Source: Pseudoneurospora amorphoporcata
Lineage: Eukaryota; Ascomycota; Sordariomycetes; Sordariales; Sordariaceae
Assembly (NCBI GenBank): GCA_033297205.1
Contig: MU859179.1
Coordinates: 44,079 to 108,078 of the forward strand
DNA length: 64,000 nt
Direction of reading: 5' to 3'
Shown: positions 48,148 to 60,120 of the stretch, in pieces
How the letters are laid out: each line of letters begins with the position of its first letter
Numbering within the stretch: the first letter of the stretch is position 1
Program-made: the position numbers and the translations under genes
Notes under the pieces: model-generated
The model's database searches: none
Told to the model about the DNA's origin: nothing
Seen by the model: the letters and a program-made list of their open reading frames with translations, nothing else

Positions 48148-48440
48148 CTATCTGATATCCTTGACTCCGGGCGAAGCGTACACTTCCAGCTGGCGCGACC
48201 CTTTCCGCAGGAGGAACTCGATGGCGGAAAAGTCTCTCTTGTCGACCTTGATGTTCTTTTCAAACTCGGTTCTACCACACCCGGATTAGCAATATGTCTT
48301 GAACGTTGAGTGAGTATCTGATCTCACCTAGCAAAGGCCTTGAAGTGAGCCCGGGTGGCTTCCGGCTTTTTGCGGCATTCGCGCAGACATTTGCGGTACA
48401 GTCCGAGGACCTCCTTTTGCAAACCAGACAAGCGGGCCAT
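48148..48440 (-). CDS. sdh6: SDHAF1/Sdh6-type LYR assembly factor
   Basis: Small mitochondrial matrix protein that helps insert or protect iron-sulfur clusters in the Sdh2 subunit of succinate dehydrogenase. Exons 48440-48328 and 48271-48148 join across a GTGAGA..TAG intron; 78 residues. MARLSGLQKEVLGLYRKCLRE contains the LYR motif (L14-Y15-R16), followed by KNIKVDKRDFSAIEFLLRKG and SRQLEVYASPGVKDI, the normal order for this family. It is divergent from the FAH-family gene with 419 bases between the start codons. Too short to be evident as an unspliced frame. Confidence 0.88.
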
Positions 48441-48859
48441 GGTTGATGCTGTTGTTGATGTTAGTGACCTATGGAAGGAGGTGTTGTTACACAGGTGAGA
48501 TGGTGTAGAACTACCTAGGTTGGTTGGTGGCGGTGATGCTACTTATTGAAAATTGTTATGACGCGAGACAATCCGAGATTCCATGGCGGAGAGCTCGGCA
48601 TCCGCATCGCCAAAATTGTTAGTGCTTTACAGGAGTCCAGATACCCAATTGGAGACCTCGGCAGAACTTACCCCGGGGGGCCGAGCGCTACTGTACCTAA
48701 CGTGGGGGTTCCCGCCCACCGGAAGCGCCCGCAGATCGCCCATGAACAGCATCCACTCCGAGTCCCGGGGCACAATAGGTGGATAATAAATGCCGTCATG
48801 GTCACTTTCTCAGTGACCTTTCCTCTCAATCACTACACCACACCACTCACTGACTGAAA

Positions 48860-49860
48860 ATGGCTTCCAAGTCCTTCACCGCAAGTCACCAACCATTCTT
48901 CACCCCTCATCAAAATTGTCAACTAACAACCATGTCCAGCGCCTCATCCGCTTCCTAGCCCGCGACGGCCGCACCTACTACGGCGACGCCCTCCTCCCCC
49001 CGGGTGTCTCCGACATCCGCTCCGCCAGACAAGCCCGTCTCATCTCGGGCGACATCTTCAGCACCCACATCGTAACCGACACCGTCGCCGACATCCGCCT
49101 GCTTTTGTCCCCTCTCGCACCACAAGACGTCCGCACCGTCCGCTGTCTCGGCCTCAACTACGAGCAACACGCCCACGAATCCAACATGCCCATCCCCACC
49201 TACCCCGTCTTGTTCTACAAGCCCGCCACCTCCCTCTCCGGCCCCACCGACCCCATCCCCGTCTCCCGCCTCGCCCAGGAAGGCCAAGGGCTAGATTACG
49301 AGTGCGAACTGGTCGCCGTCATCGCCAAGACGTGCCGCGACGTTCCTGAAGACAAGGCCCTGGATTATGTGTTGGGCTATGCCGTCGGCAACGACGTCAG
49401 CCATCGCGATTGGCAGATTAAGCGAGGCGGAGGCCAGTGGAGCTTGGGTAAAGGGTTTGATGGATGGGCGCCGTTTGGGCCGGGCATCGTTAGCAAGCAG
49501 TTGATTCAGGACCCCCAGACGCTCAAGATCTCGACGAGACTCAATGGGAAGACGGTGCAGGAGAGTAGTACCAAGGATATGATCTTCTCGGTGAAAAAGA
49601 CGATTGCTTTCCTCAGTCAGGGGACCACGTTGTTGCCTGGTGATGTTATCTTTACGGGGACGTGAGTATTTTCTCTTCGATGGAGGGATTACGGGGGAGA
49701 TGCTAACGTGACGGATAATAGTCCCCAGGGTGTGGGCATGGGCCGCAAGCCCCAGCTCTGGCTCAAGGATGGTGATGTTGTCGAGGTGGAGCTCGAGAAG
49801 GTCGGCACTTGCAGGAACAAGGTCGAGTTTGAGCCTTCTGGACCTGCTTCTAAGCTCTAA
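48860..49860 (+). CDS. Fumarylacetoacetate hydrolase-family protein
   Basis: FAH-superfamily hydrolase/decarboxylase/isomerase (FAHD1-like). Exons 48860-48880, 48940-49661 and 49722-49860 give 293 residues. The first intron has a GC donor (ACC|GCAAGT) with a CTAAC branch point and CAG acceptor. Splicing yields MASKSFTRLIRFLARDGRTYYGD, which fits the family start; no GT donor gives a usable N-terminus. Core motifs: CLGLNYEQHAHE, PVLFYKPATSLSGP, LDYECELVAVI (metal-binding Glu pair), GYAVGNDVSHRDWQ, KGFDGWAPFGPG, and GDVIFTGTPQGVG spanning the last intron. Substrate cannot be assigned; oxaloacetate or acylpyruvate are the usual options. Confidence 0.9.
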
Positions 49861-50664
49861 GCTGGATGGGGAAATTTTGGATATATAAAACGGTTAAAAT
49901 GCACAGTTAAGCAGGCGAACAGTACAACACAACTAACAAGCCGCCAGAATCACTTACGCATTCTGTTCACAAATGAACCTTTTCAGCATATCATTTTCGC
50001 ACACCATCATTGCCCTGTCCATCCTTCCCCATTGTCTCGTTGAAGCAGCCACATGCCGGCCGGGTTGTATACCATCTACCATTCCTCACACTCAACATCT
50101 CACTCCTCCTACTACTCCAACTCGATGCCCTCCCCTTCTGCCAGCCCAAATATGCCGAGGTACCAAGTCGGGTACGAGCGTCAAATAATTTGGTCATACC
50201 CATTCTTGGGGACAGTTGAATGTTGAGCAAGCAAACTGCTTCCGAAGAAGAGTAGAAACTTCAATGCTCTCCATATCGGTTCAGGCAGGTAACAAGATTA
50301 CCTCTAGGTACCTACCCGGACGGGAGGACCAACAAGTCAATTTGCCACGTTTCTTTCCTTTTCCTTTCTTGTTGAAATTGCTTACCTTAATCAAGGGTTG
50401 GCTGCTTCCCATCCGGACGCTCCAGTCGGCATGCATGCATGCATCGTTGAGTTGCGAGGGGAAGAAGTGGTATGTAGGTAGATTCACGGCCCTTGGGTCA
50501 TCGTGAATTGGAGGATACATAAATTGCGCAATGTGACAGCGACCACATTTGTGTTTTGAAGTATTGTTCACCTCGTCAAAGGATGGTGTGCCATGGAAGG
50601 AGGCTGGTTTTGAGTGGCGTCTGGTGGGCAAAGAGGTCCTTTGGCTAAACAGTACGTACCTACG

Positions 50665-50714
<50 letters not shown>

Positions 50715-53089
50715 AGAAGAGGAAGCTTGAGAAATGGACTGGCGCTCTTCTTCTAAAGCAAAGATAATCCGGTGTCTGTAAGTAATGCCCTGTTTATTCC
50801 TCTTCTCTTGTTTCTTGGTTCCTTGCCGGGTTTGCAGCTCGTTACCTACCTTAGGTATGCAGCTCGGTCCGCGGCTCAAACTCCAGCTCTATCTGTGACC
50901 ACAGGACATGACGTGTGGCAAAAGCCTGTAAATGCAACGTGACTTTCCGACATCTTTTTGGCGTGCGAGCATTGAACTGCGCTTCCGAACGAATTTGGGA
51001 ACATAAAGCTCAAGATGATGGCGATTTGTGTGTCCTCAATTGTTACAAGCCCGCTCGACCAAGAAACGGAGGCCAAGTGTCCTCCAAAGCTCCCTCCTCA
51101 GGCAAAGTCTCTGAATGGCCTCCCGGCATTAAAGTTTTGCATTTGCTAATCGAGTGGCAACATTCCGAGCACTCGGGGGATTAAACAAGAAGAGTAGGTA
51201 GAAAACAGCGAAAAGGCGCTGATGAACTGCAAAACAGCAACGTGCACATCGCCGAGTGATACTTCGTGAGAGTAGGTAATGTGGTGGTTAATTAGAAGAA
51301 ACTAACAGACGAGTTCCCCAGGAAGCTACCTCTAACCTAACCTAGTACCTCTCAACACATTCCCTACATACTATCTCTATGCCCCCACCACCAGCAAATA
51401 TTTACACCCCTTCGCTATCCCACAATTGACGTTGACGTTCAACCGCGGCATGGTAAAGCTTCTGCTCTTATCAAACCTCTGCAAAATGATGACGGTTTCT
51501 CGCGGCTTGTCCTGCGTTCCGCTCGGCTCGCAATATGAAGCACTTCTTCAACTGCTACTCGCCGTGCAATTCTAAAGGCCTTATAACTCCCAAGCCCTAC
51601 GGCGGGCCTGCTTCTAGGCAGCTATCGTATCAATCCGCTTTTGATATTTTTTTGTAGCTGTTTAGGTAGGTTGGCTACTCACAGACGAGATCATTTTAAA
51701 CTACCTTAGGATAACTTCTCTTTAAAAGGTAATCTCAAGGTTCTGCTTACAAATGCTTCAGGATGTGGTGGGTAAAGAAAAGGACGGGATGTGGGAAGGT
51801 GCAATGTGCGGTTAGCAAAAAGGGGTATTTATACCTGAGTTTCTAAGGTTTCCTCCTTTCAATAGTTTCTTCCTAATCAACTACCACCTTGCCCAAAGTT
51901 CCAGTTCCAACTCCAGCGAGTTGCATACACTGCCTAACATCATGATCGTTTCGATCGCCATGACGATGCCGCTTTTGTGATCATGAACGAAGCTGACTAC
52001 AGTGTTTTGTACCCTGTACGTACTGCTATGTTAGTAAAGTAACTGTATTTAGTATAACAAAAAAAAAACTGCATACCATTCAGCGACTTTCCCAATAGTT
52101 GTTGCGCGTATGCCTTTGTGCTATAGGTAGTACAAGTTAGTAAACATACTTACGGTAGCTAACAGGATGGAAAAAGTACTTACAATTGCTAGATAGTAGA
52201 AACATCCTTGTTTCAGGTGCCCATTTTGAAGTTGATGAGACTATAATAATACAATTAGCAAGAGTTATCTCTGTTATCCGAGTTGTCTCTGTCATCCGAT
52301 GTGTGTAATATGTGTGTAGAGACTTACATCGTGGTACCATCTGTCTCTCACTCACTTCTTCCGTCCCTTCCAACGACGCAATGGTTTCTTATCGCCCAGC
52401 TCGAGGTTACGTGGTTCTGGGTGAAAAGCCCCTGTTTTCCTTCTTTGTAAAGGACTTTGGTGGTCGATATAGATTTCCTTCGTATGACCAAAACCCAATA
52501 AAAAGAACACCCTTTCAAAAACGCAACCAATCTCAAAACCATTTCAAACTCCTTGACCTGGCCAGCCTGCATTCGCCGGTTTGTAAGTGCCATACCAGCA
52601 AGCCCCATCACAAACACCGACCACTCCACTCTCACCCCACTGCAGTTATCTCCTCTTCTTCTTAACCACCTCGGTCCAACCGGGCTTGTTGCCGGCTGAA
52701 CACAGAGGGTACTGCTTCGTCTGAGCTTCCTCTAGCTTGTTGACCGCAGACTTGCTCACACCTAGATGGGGAGGACTTTAGTTAATTCGGGAATGTTGGT
52801 GGAATGTCTGAGGGTACATTGGCTTGCTGGCCGCAGACGAATATAGCCTATCACAAAGCTCAAGCCATTGGAGGCTAGCTAGTTGATGTGCATCACGACA
52901 TCCTGTATGCTGGTCTCGTCGACATGGGGAATGGTCCCCTTCCTCTCACATCCGACTGGAGCTCCTCAAATTGCCGAAGCAGAATGGACCATTGCTGATT
53001 TGGGTCGTTGAAATGCTGAAGCAAATCATCTAAACTTTCTCAGTCCATGTGAAGAATGTAAGGGTTCCTGTACTAATGATAGTCCTGGG
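49861..53089. other. Gene-poor region with poly(A) tract
   Basis: About 3.2 kb with no convincing coding region on either strand. The minus-strand frame at 52137-52373 and the plus-strand frame at 52312-52665 have no recognisable content. A 40-base A tract lies at 50669-50709. The DNA becomes relatively AT-rich around 51.9-52.3 kb. Confidence 0.45.
50669..50709 (+). repeat. Long poly(A) tract
   Basis: About 40 consecutive A residues followed by a GAAGAGGAAG-rich stretch. It could be a homopolymer expansion or the tail of an old retroposed copy; no body of a retroelement is recognisable beside it. Confidence 0.8.
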
Positions 53090-53511
53090 CCAGAAGCGCC
53101 GTCTCCCCCGATGGGCTTTCATACCTCGATATCTGCGCCGGCATCGAGTAGCAGTTCGTATGTAGACAGGAATATCCGCGTCGAATAGCAGAGGTGTCCG
53201 CCCGTCATCATCAGCATGATTGGGATTAGCACCCATCAATTTTCAACAAAAGAGCGACATTATCTTTCTTGTTGCGCTACACAGCCCCAAACAAAGCGGT
53301 CCCAGCCAGCCGCGATAATCATCACTTCTTTCGAGGTCTGCGCCGGCCTCGAGAAGCAGTTGTAAGAATGATACGTCTCTGAGCCTAGCAGCTGCATGCA
53401 ATGGCGTAATAAACGGGCCGTTTGAACCATCCGTATGCAAGAACCACCTTACGTTGGTTGAGTGTAATCTGGAGAGACTGATTGCTGCCGTTGAGGCTGA
53501 ACGTTTGTTTA
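53090..53511 (-). pseudogene. Ankyrin-repeat gene relic
   Basis: Minus-strand pieces in successive frames give ankyrin consensus: FITPLHAAARLRDVSFLQLL, then LLEAGADLERSDDYRG. Next is GTALFGAV-stop-RNKKDNVALLLKIDG, then ANPNHADDDGRTPL, then YELLLDAGADIE. The breaks are one frame change before GTALF, a TAG where Gln would fit, and an extra G in GATGGGTGC. Three or four repeats remain. An intact relative would be an ankyrin protein of the kind often found in fungal accessory regions. Confidence 0.7.
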
Positions 53512-54545
53512 TAGGTCTGTAAAGTCCTCTGTTAACCTTACAATGCCTCGGAGGAATGGCCGCTGGTTGTTGAACCTCTAGGTTCCTTCGAATGAAGAAC
53601 CGGGCGAATAAAAAAAGGCTTTATGAGTGGTTAATATGTTCAAGTTTGGATGAAAAAAATGTTTGACTTTCTCTCCCCACGTCTTCCCTTCTAGCCAAGG
53701 CAGATAGCCAAGGCAGTATTAGATGCACGCGACAGTCACCAAGAAGAGCTCGTGATGATGATGTCAATTGTGATAATCCAAGAAGAAGAGAGCTCGGCGG
53801 AGCAGCCAAGGCCGTGACGGGTAGGTACTACGTCAGGAATCCGCTTTTCAAACGCTTCTTGCATTCCTTTTCATTCGTAATGTCTTTAACCCCGGAGATG
53901 GAGTAAGGAAAAGTCCATGCCGTCAGCCCATAGCAGGATTTCCAGCTGAGCGGTATTAATACCTGTCACGGTGCCCGATAGTGACCAGACTGCTCACTAT
54001 GTCTATGTCCAGTCGTCCCGACTGGTGCAGTCGCACTGGTCGTCTCACAGGCAGGGGCTTCATCGATAACGTCTTTCGGGGTGATCGTTTGGAAGTATAG
54101 AAAACCTTGTAGCAAAGATAAAAGACAGCAACGCCGCGCACAAGCGATATGAGAGGTCGCTAGGTTACGTAGCTTGGCATTACCTTTTGGTCATGCCTTC
54201 TCAGAACAGCAGCCCAGACCATCGATGGGTTGGTAGTATTGGCTGATTCCCGTTCCAGAGCCTTTTACGTTGGTTTATATGACAGTACACTTTCCCAATC
54301 ATCAAGAGACGATGTGTCTTGATGTAGTATGTTTCCTTGCAGCATGCAAATGGAGGTATGTCTCCTAGCCAAGCCCGGGTGTAGCTCAACGTTTGACAGC
54401 GGATGCGGAGGCAGAGGTGGCGGGTGCGGGCGGAGGGAAGATGGAGATGTTCCTGTCGAGTTGCCGCTGGTGGAGCCATACGGCCTATGGTGTATAGCCG
54501 AGGTGGTGTGTATGGTAGCTGTGACGGCAAGCGTGCCGTCGCAAC

Positions 54546-54720
54546 TATATAAGACCACTTGAGGAACCGAATTGCCAGCTTCGGTTACTTGTATCCTTTT
54601 GCAGGAACATGGCCTGGTTAGTGTAGTGGTCTGCCACCGCCGTGACAGTAGCTGGGCTGAAGGCCTTAGCAAGGAGTGTGTTGAGTCTTTGAGCGGTGAC
54701 AGGCTTGGTTTCTCGAAGGC
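54546..54720 (+). ncRNA. Degenerate Pol III-type element 3
   Basis: TATATAAG (54546-54553) is followed 65 bases later by TTAGTGTAGTGG (54618-54629), an A box with the same GTGTAGTGG core and the same spacing as in element 2 (66). GTGACAGTAGCT downstream parallels GTGACGTTTGCT of element 2. A B-box-like GGTTTCTCGAAGG with extra bases lies near 54707. No T-run terminator follows within 60 bases, so the copy may be inactive. Confidence 0.35.
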
Positions 54721-55429
54721 TTCTTGGTGTTCGGCTCGCGATCTCGAAAGACCGGGCAACGGCGGATCTTGCATATCCTCCGACCTCGGAAGACCGGCTT
54801 CAGGAGTGAACCTGGCGTCAACATAGCCGTGGCTATGTCTCTCCCACTCGGGTGGGACTTCAGAGGACTGAGCTCTGGACACGACAAGACCGAAGTCAAG
54901 TCTCTCCTGCTCGGGCGGGGCTTCCAGCTTTTCTGCATCTTATAAGCGAGGTGGTTTGCATGTAATTCGCATTCGCAATTGGCGACGTTATTGTATATAT
55001 CGGCCCGTAGGGCTTGACACTGCAGCCATTGTTGATGGCCTTTCGGACTTTGTAGGAAGTCGAAGGAACGGCTTTCCACAGCGCGACGTTCTCACGAGTT
55101 GATCCAATAGGGGATTCCCGTAGGGATCGAAGATGATTTCGGCGCAGTGAGGAGCATAGGTTGTCGCTACCGCCTAGCATGCCTGGGAAGTCGTAGAGTG
55201 AATGCCTGAATCCACCACCAATCCAACGGTCGATTCCCATGGATGCCGAGAAGGTGACTCCGGTGAATTTGACGTGCTCGGACCCTACCTCGCAGCCCAC
55301 GGCTGAGCCACAAAGCACTTTGTTCTAATAAAGTGATTAGCAACTGGATAGTGGGCGGAGAAGGTACCTCAGCGGAGAACTGAAAGGAGAACTTACTGTG
55401 ATCTGGATATGGCGAGGAGTCTGATGCGG

Positions 55430-56113
55430 CGACGCTCAGCGCGGCGGGCGCGCGCGGCGGCCAGGCGAGCCTGATGGGCTCGGCGACGTTCCTCGGTCGC
55501 CGCCGAGGGGGGCCGAACCGCGGCCGTGAGGGGTGGCAGGCGAAGCGGGATTCATTGCGAATGTCTGTCTACCAATTGTCCTGTCAGCGGGTTGTCTCAT
55601 GAACAGTGATAGTGATTTAAGAACCAAGAAGAGTTGAGACAAGATTACTCACGGTACTCGTACTATCGAAATGGGTAGTCATATCGATATCGCCATCGGT
55701 GGAAAATGATGGTTTGGGGAAAGTCAGGTGGTCAACGCCAGCGAGGGACGGAGAGTGCCACTCCAACCACTGATCGTCCACGGGTCTTGTCATTCGGGTA
55801 AATGTGTACTGGCTCCCTCATCCTCTTCATATACCACCGCCTTTCTTGTCGGTGCTTCGACGATTGAGCAGCGTCTTTGGCTACAATATCTGAGAGGGTG
55901 GAGTCGGCTATGGAGGACTTGGGTGTGGTGGTGCTGTTGAGGTTGAGGGTGGATATTTGACAACATGCACTCAAGACCTCTAAGCTTAGATTCTATGTAG
56001 AGAACCTGGAAGGGAAGGCCAGTGCTCTGGTAACCGCAAACCGGGACAAAATCAAGCTCCGGGCAGCGAGTTGATCTGATGTATCCTGTCTTGGTGGATA
56101 TCCCAAGTGTCAT
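55430..56113 (-). pseudogene. Degraded coding region, unidentified
   Basis: Several minus-strand segments look coding but change frame: ALEVLSACCQISTLNLN..DSTLSDIVAKDAAQSSKHRQERRWY at 55790-55974. Lower down, MTTHFDSTST (ATG at 55682) is followed by a clear intron with GTGAGT donor at 55652 and TAG acceptor before 55568. The next piece is an Arg/Pro-rich segment ending at a GTAAGT donor near 55400. I could not join these into one open protein and do not recognise the family. Confidence 0.35.
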
Positions 56114-56480
56114 GCATTGATAATATCATGTCAACATTGACATCAGGCGAAAAATTATCGCCATCAGATGAAAATAAGTGAGCCACTACCTCTTGGACAA
56201 CGACGACGACAGCACACTAACTCTTTAATGTGAAGGAGCGTGCTGTGTCCTCAGGGTGGGCGAGAACTCAAAAAGGTAGGTCAGAAAGCACAATCGTCAA
56301 ACATCGGAGCCAGTTTGCAAATGAGGCGATGTAGAATGGTACGATGTGTGGTTATTGTTTGTTTTGTTGAGAGCAGTTGTCGACGGGAACAATGAGACCG
56401 AGGGTGTTGAGCGTTATTATCCGTATTCGCTGGTGACGAGAATGCTGAAGAGAAAAAGGAAAAAGGTTTCATCCTTGCTC

Positions 56481-57081
56481 TCAGTATAGACACCCAAGAA
56501 GAAATTCGAGGTCTTGTTCATCGTGTTGGAGCCTTCTAGTAGACTCCGAAAAGTTGGCTATGTAGCCGCTCGTTTGGCTATCGTTGTGGGTGGGAAGGAA
56601 TGGGCCGCGAGCTAAATCTAGCTCGGGCTGCAGCGGAGCGGCGGCCGCCGGGCTAGCCAGGCCAGTGTCAATGAAGGCCACAATATCGGCGCTATTCACA
56701 ATTAGAATTCTACATTAACACCAAAAACTAGAGACTATAGGACTTACGCAAAGGGGCGGGATAAACCCGCAAAGGAAAGGACATATAGTCCTTTAGCGAC
56801 ATTCTTCGCCGCCACCCAAACCGGCTCTTGGGAGGGGTCGGAATCCTATTCCGACTTGGCCTCTAAGAGGAAACCGGGAGAAGGGCAGCAAGTCTCGCCA
56901 ATTTCTTGGCAAGGCCGACATGCACCAGGAGCGGCGCGGACGCAAACTTTTTCGTCCTCGAGGCATTCGATACAAGAGCTAAGGCTTGGTCCATGATGGC
57001 CTTCCCCATTGCAGCGTGGTGTGGTCGTCGCACCATTGAATCGTGGAGATTTTATCCCTTTGATGAGAGGTTGGCAGTCGC
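56481..57081 (-). pseudogene. Cys-rich protein gene relic with one in-frame TAG
   Basis: Reading the minus strand from 57080: SSFCDCQPLIKGIKSPRFNG, then SCIECLEDEKVCVRAAPGAC, RPCQEIGETCCPSPGFLLE and AKSE. A TAG follows (near 56852), then DSDPSQEPVWVAAKNVAKGL and YVLSFAGLSRPF. A clean GTAAGT..GAATAG intron (about 56753-56698) leads to AADIVAFIDTGLASPAAAA and a normal stop at 56481. The C-x2-C..C-x6-C-x2-C-x6-C spacing suggests a small metal-binding domain of the type seen in fungal hypothetical proteins. The only breaks seen are the TAG, where CAG would give SEQDSD, and a TGA upstream of 57080. Confidence 0.5.
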
Positions 57082-58589
57082 AAAAAGAGCTTCACCGAGA
57101 TCTTTGGAAGATCTCCGGTTGGTGGAGGTTGCGGGAAACACTTGCTCAACTCGTTGAGTTCTTCGAGAGAAGCAGAAGTGGATAGAAATTTCGTGGTTTG
57201 TGTGATCTGACTGCACGAAAAGCCGTTGGTGATTATGCGTCGTACACACAAGCTCCCACGCTTCGTCTCCTGGGCCGGGTCACCCGGGTGCTCGGATTGC
57301 AGTCAGGTTTTTCTTCCACGCGACCACAGTCGACCACATCCACTCTGCTCTCAAATCCTTAAGTGTGCCGTATATAGCTCGCTAGTGCGGAAGAAATATG
57401 TGGGGTTGGTAAAGGCTGTTGCGAAATTGAATCCTGGTCGCTTACGTCCCGAAATATGTTACTGGTAAAGTGGCAGTGAATGTGCTGTTGTAGTAAAAAA
57501 AAAAAAAAAAATGATGTGGGGGAGAAGACCCGTTGCCCGGTTTAGAGAGGGGAAATACGTCCTCGTATATCCCCAGACTCCCTCTTCTGCTGATGCTTTT
57601 ACTTTTGTACTTGACTGGAGTTGAATTGGAATTGGTCCACCCTACGGGTACGGCGAGGAGGACAAGTCGTACCCTGCACAACGTGCAGACACTTGCTTCC
57701 TTCTTTCTTTCTTTCTCTTCGTTGAATGCATGCCTCCATGACGAGCCCGTGTAGCAGGACTCGCAACAATGGTGTCTGACAACCAGTCAACTTCGTCATC
57801 TGACGGTGCAAAATCAGAGAGAACGGAGATGGTTTCGAAGTCTGGACTCTTGTTGGAATCAGGAGTTCCCTAAGCTCCGTCATCCTCCGAATCCCAACCT
57901 GATGGCGTCATGTTCAGGACGAAGGTATTGTGTAGGTACGAAGGTGTCGGGTGAACCTAAGATGCGACCCTCTGATGGCAGTATACAATGTGTATGTTTG
58001 TACGTTTGCAGCCTCTTCCAGGCGTTGAGTGGTGTTGACTTGTAAGTCAAAGGAATGGCTTCTGATGTTGGACCTCTGGGTTACAGCCAAGAAGGTGACG
58101 GTCTGCGCGCCTCGTGTGATGTTGTCGCGTCCGGACATGTCGTGGGCCTTGCTCCCAGCCACATATTCTTGAGGTACCTTATTTTTAGGTCGGAAAAATA
58201 GTGTAGGTAAAATTCCAGCGAGGAGATATATACTTCGCAAAGGACTCTGACGGAAACTGCCTAAATCATGAACTGATGTCTGCAATGTGTCTGATGGGTC
58301 GGGTGTTCGTGGTGGTTATAGGGAATACTTAGGATATAGTGGTCGAATCTCTAGCATTATCCGCGCTCCCTCCTCGTTGTCTAAATATTCCCCTGGCTCA
58401 GCTGCGAGATCCTGTAGCTCAACGCTGAGAGAATGCACTTCCGCCATGATGTTAAGTTGCCAACGAGCCGTGCGCGCTATAGATATGGCCCAAGCCTTTC
58501 TCCTATATCCAAACCGCCGTATCTAGTGAGGGGACATTGGACAATCAATCGGGCCTTTGAAGCAACGCCTCAAATAGTATCTATGGTTG

Positions 58590-58830
58590 TCGTTGCGACA
58601 CAAGCCGTAGCTACAGTTGTAGCGACTCATGCCGTGATGGATTGTGGTGCCATGTTCTTCCAGGGGGCTGTGTGAAGAAAGGAAGAAGATGGGGCTCCCT
58701 GTGAGCTTATGAACAGCCAGCCAACCACCAGCGGCACGGCCATACCAGCAGTGGTGGCCAGTATGCCGGCGCAACCGGCTAGAAGGGGGTCGATAAAGTT
58801 TTGCTCAAAGAAATGTTATATGGTCGCTAT
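58590..58830 (-). pseudogene. Hydrophobic ORF relic
   Basis: Minus strand reads FFEQNFIDPLLAGCAGILAT then TAGMAVPLVVGWLFISSQG, with one or two likely membrane segments, before a TGA. Another frame downstream (58325-58500) reads WQLNIMAEVHSLSVELQDL then AAEPGEYLDNEEGARIML, which also looks coding. No family is assigned. Confidence 0.3.
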
Positions 58831-59042
58831 CTTGAGCTAACATGAGGGAATGGGTGAAAAGAAAAAGGTGAGGCATCTTGAAAGGAAAGATGGTAGTGAA
58901 ATTGGTGATGTTTGAAGCTTGTGAAATTGTAGAATTGGCGACGAAGTGGAAAACGAGGACCATGACCAAGGGAGAGACGGAGGAAAGCCCTCTGGCTGTT
59001 TTGCCTCCGGGCTCCGGCAAAGGACATCATACGAACGGCCTT

Positions 59043-59457
59043 CTAGTTGGCGTGCAAGGCGTTATACTGGTTGATGGTTGCCTGAAAGTGATTTAAGATG
59101 TCAAACTCACTCAAATCGTCTGGCTGGGCAGAGCTGGCATACCCATTTAGGGGAGAGGGCCCGCCACTGATCCCATGGTCCCGAATTGTGGGCTAAGATC
59201 GTAGTGACAAGGGCGTGCTTACGGTCCGTCTTCAGGACAATACATGGGTGGGCTGAAGCCCGCATCATGTCATGTCCCGGGTTCAGTGCTGTGAGTATAC
59301 TCCTTTCTTCATCGGTCCTCCCTTTCCAGTTAAAGTCCTTGAGACAGGCGATGTCTCCAATAGTGTCTGGAGCGAGATGAGGCGTATTCCGTCCAAACTG
59401 AAACAGAAGATGCAAGCGATTGATGTTTGATGATGAGTGCCCGTTAAATCGAAGCAT
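59043..59457 (-). pseudogene. GDIACLKD-family gene, frame broken once
   Basis: Minus strand reads IGDIACLKDFNWKGRTDEER, then LNPGHDMMRASAHPCIVLKT, then ALVTTILAHNSGPWDQW. After a +1 shift near TCTCCCCTAAATGGG (about 59145-59160) it continues NGYASSAQPDDLSEFDILNH and FQATINQYNALHAN, stopping at 59043. Both parts look coding. The GH..HPCIVL..LVTTI pattern resembles short fungal hypothetical proteins with a conserved HPxVIL segment, but I cannot name the family. The N-terminal motif is the one repeated in the tandem array immediately upstream. Confidence 0.5.
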
Positions 59458-59900
59458 AGTGAATAAGCTAGATGAGAAATTGCTTGTATGGAAAGAGTAC
59501 TGAATTCCGAATTGATGACGAAAACAAAGATCAAGAAAAGGACAAAATAAATTGTTCCTAGTTGTAATCTTTCAGGCAGGCGATGCCTCCGACGGTGAAT
59601 CGAGGCATGGTGAATAGATGAGTGGTTCATAGTATGGAAAGAGTATTGACGTTCGAATTGAGGATGAAGAAGAGGAGAATGAAGAGAAGGGCATGTCTCC
59701 AGTTGTAATCTTTGAGACAGGCGATGTCTCCGATAGCGAATCGAGGCATGGTGAATGAGGTAGGTAAAAGATTGCTTGTATGGAAAGAGTATTGAATTCC
59801 GGATTGAGGATGAAGAGGAAATGAAGAGAAGGGCATGTCTCCAGTTGGAATCTTCGAGACAGGCGATGTCTCTGACGGTGAATCGAGGCATTGTGAGATT
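59449..59900 (-). repeat. Tandem array of about 140-bp units containing a start codon and GDIACLKD motif
   Basis: Units begin near 59449, 59600 and 59741 with a partial unit after 59882. On the minus strand each carries ATGCCTCGATTC (MPRF), then GACATCGCCTGTCTC (DIACL) and AACTGGAGACATGCCC, then a T/C-rich stretch and TCTTTCCATACAAGCAAT. Lengths are about 151, 141 and 142 bases, with the last two units most alike. The unit looks like the first exon plus following intron of the downstream gene, copied in tandem. Confidence 0.75.
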
Positions 59901-60120
59901 TGATAATTGAATATAAGGTATGGGTTGTTGTTGATGTAGAGTAGCAAGAGTATCCACGTCCAATTGAAGTGTTTCCTGAGGTCCGGCTTCTTCTCGTAGT
60001 GGCCGAGCAAGTTCGCCATTTCTGACAGTCCAAGGAAACAATGAGGGCCTACAGCACTCATTGTCTGTGATCTGGGCACGCATGTTGGCGCACCCTGGGA
60101 CATTTTTACCGCCCTGAGCT

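Noticed and set aside
54265..54882. 205-codon minus-strand frame
   Set aside because: It overlaps Pol III-type element 3 on the other strand, is rich in Ser/Pro/His without pattern and has no domain.
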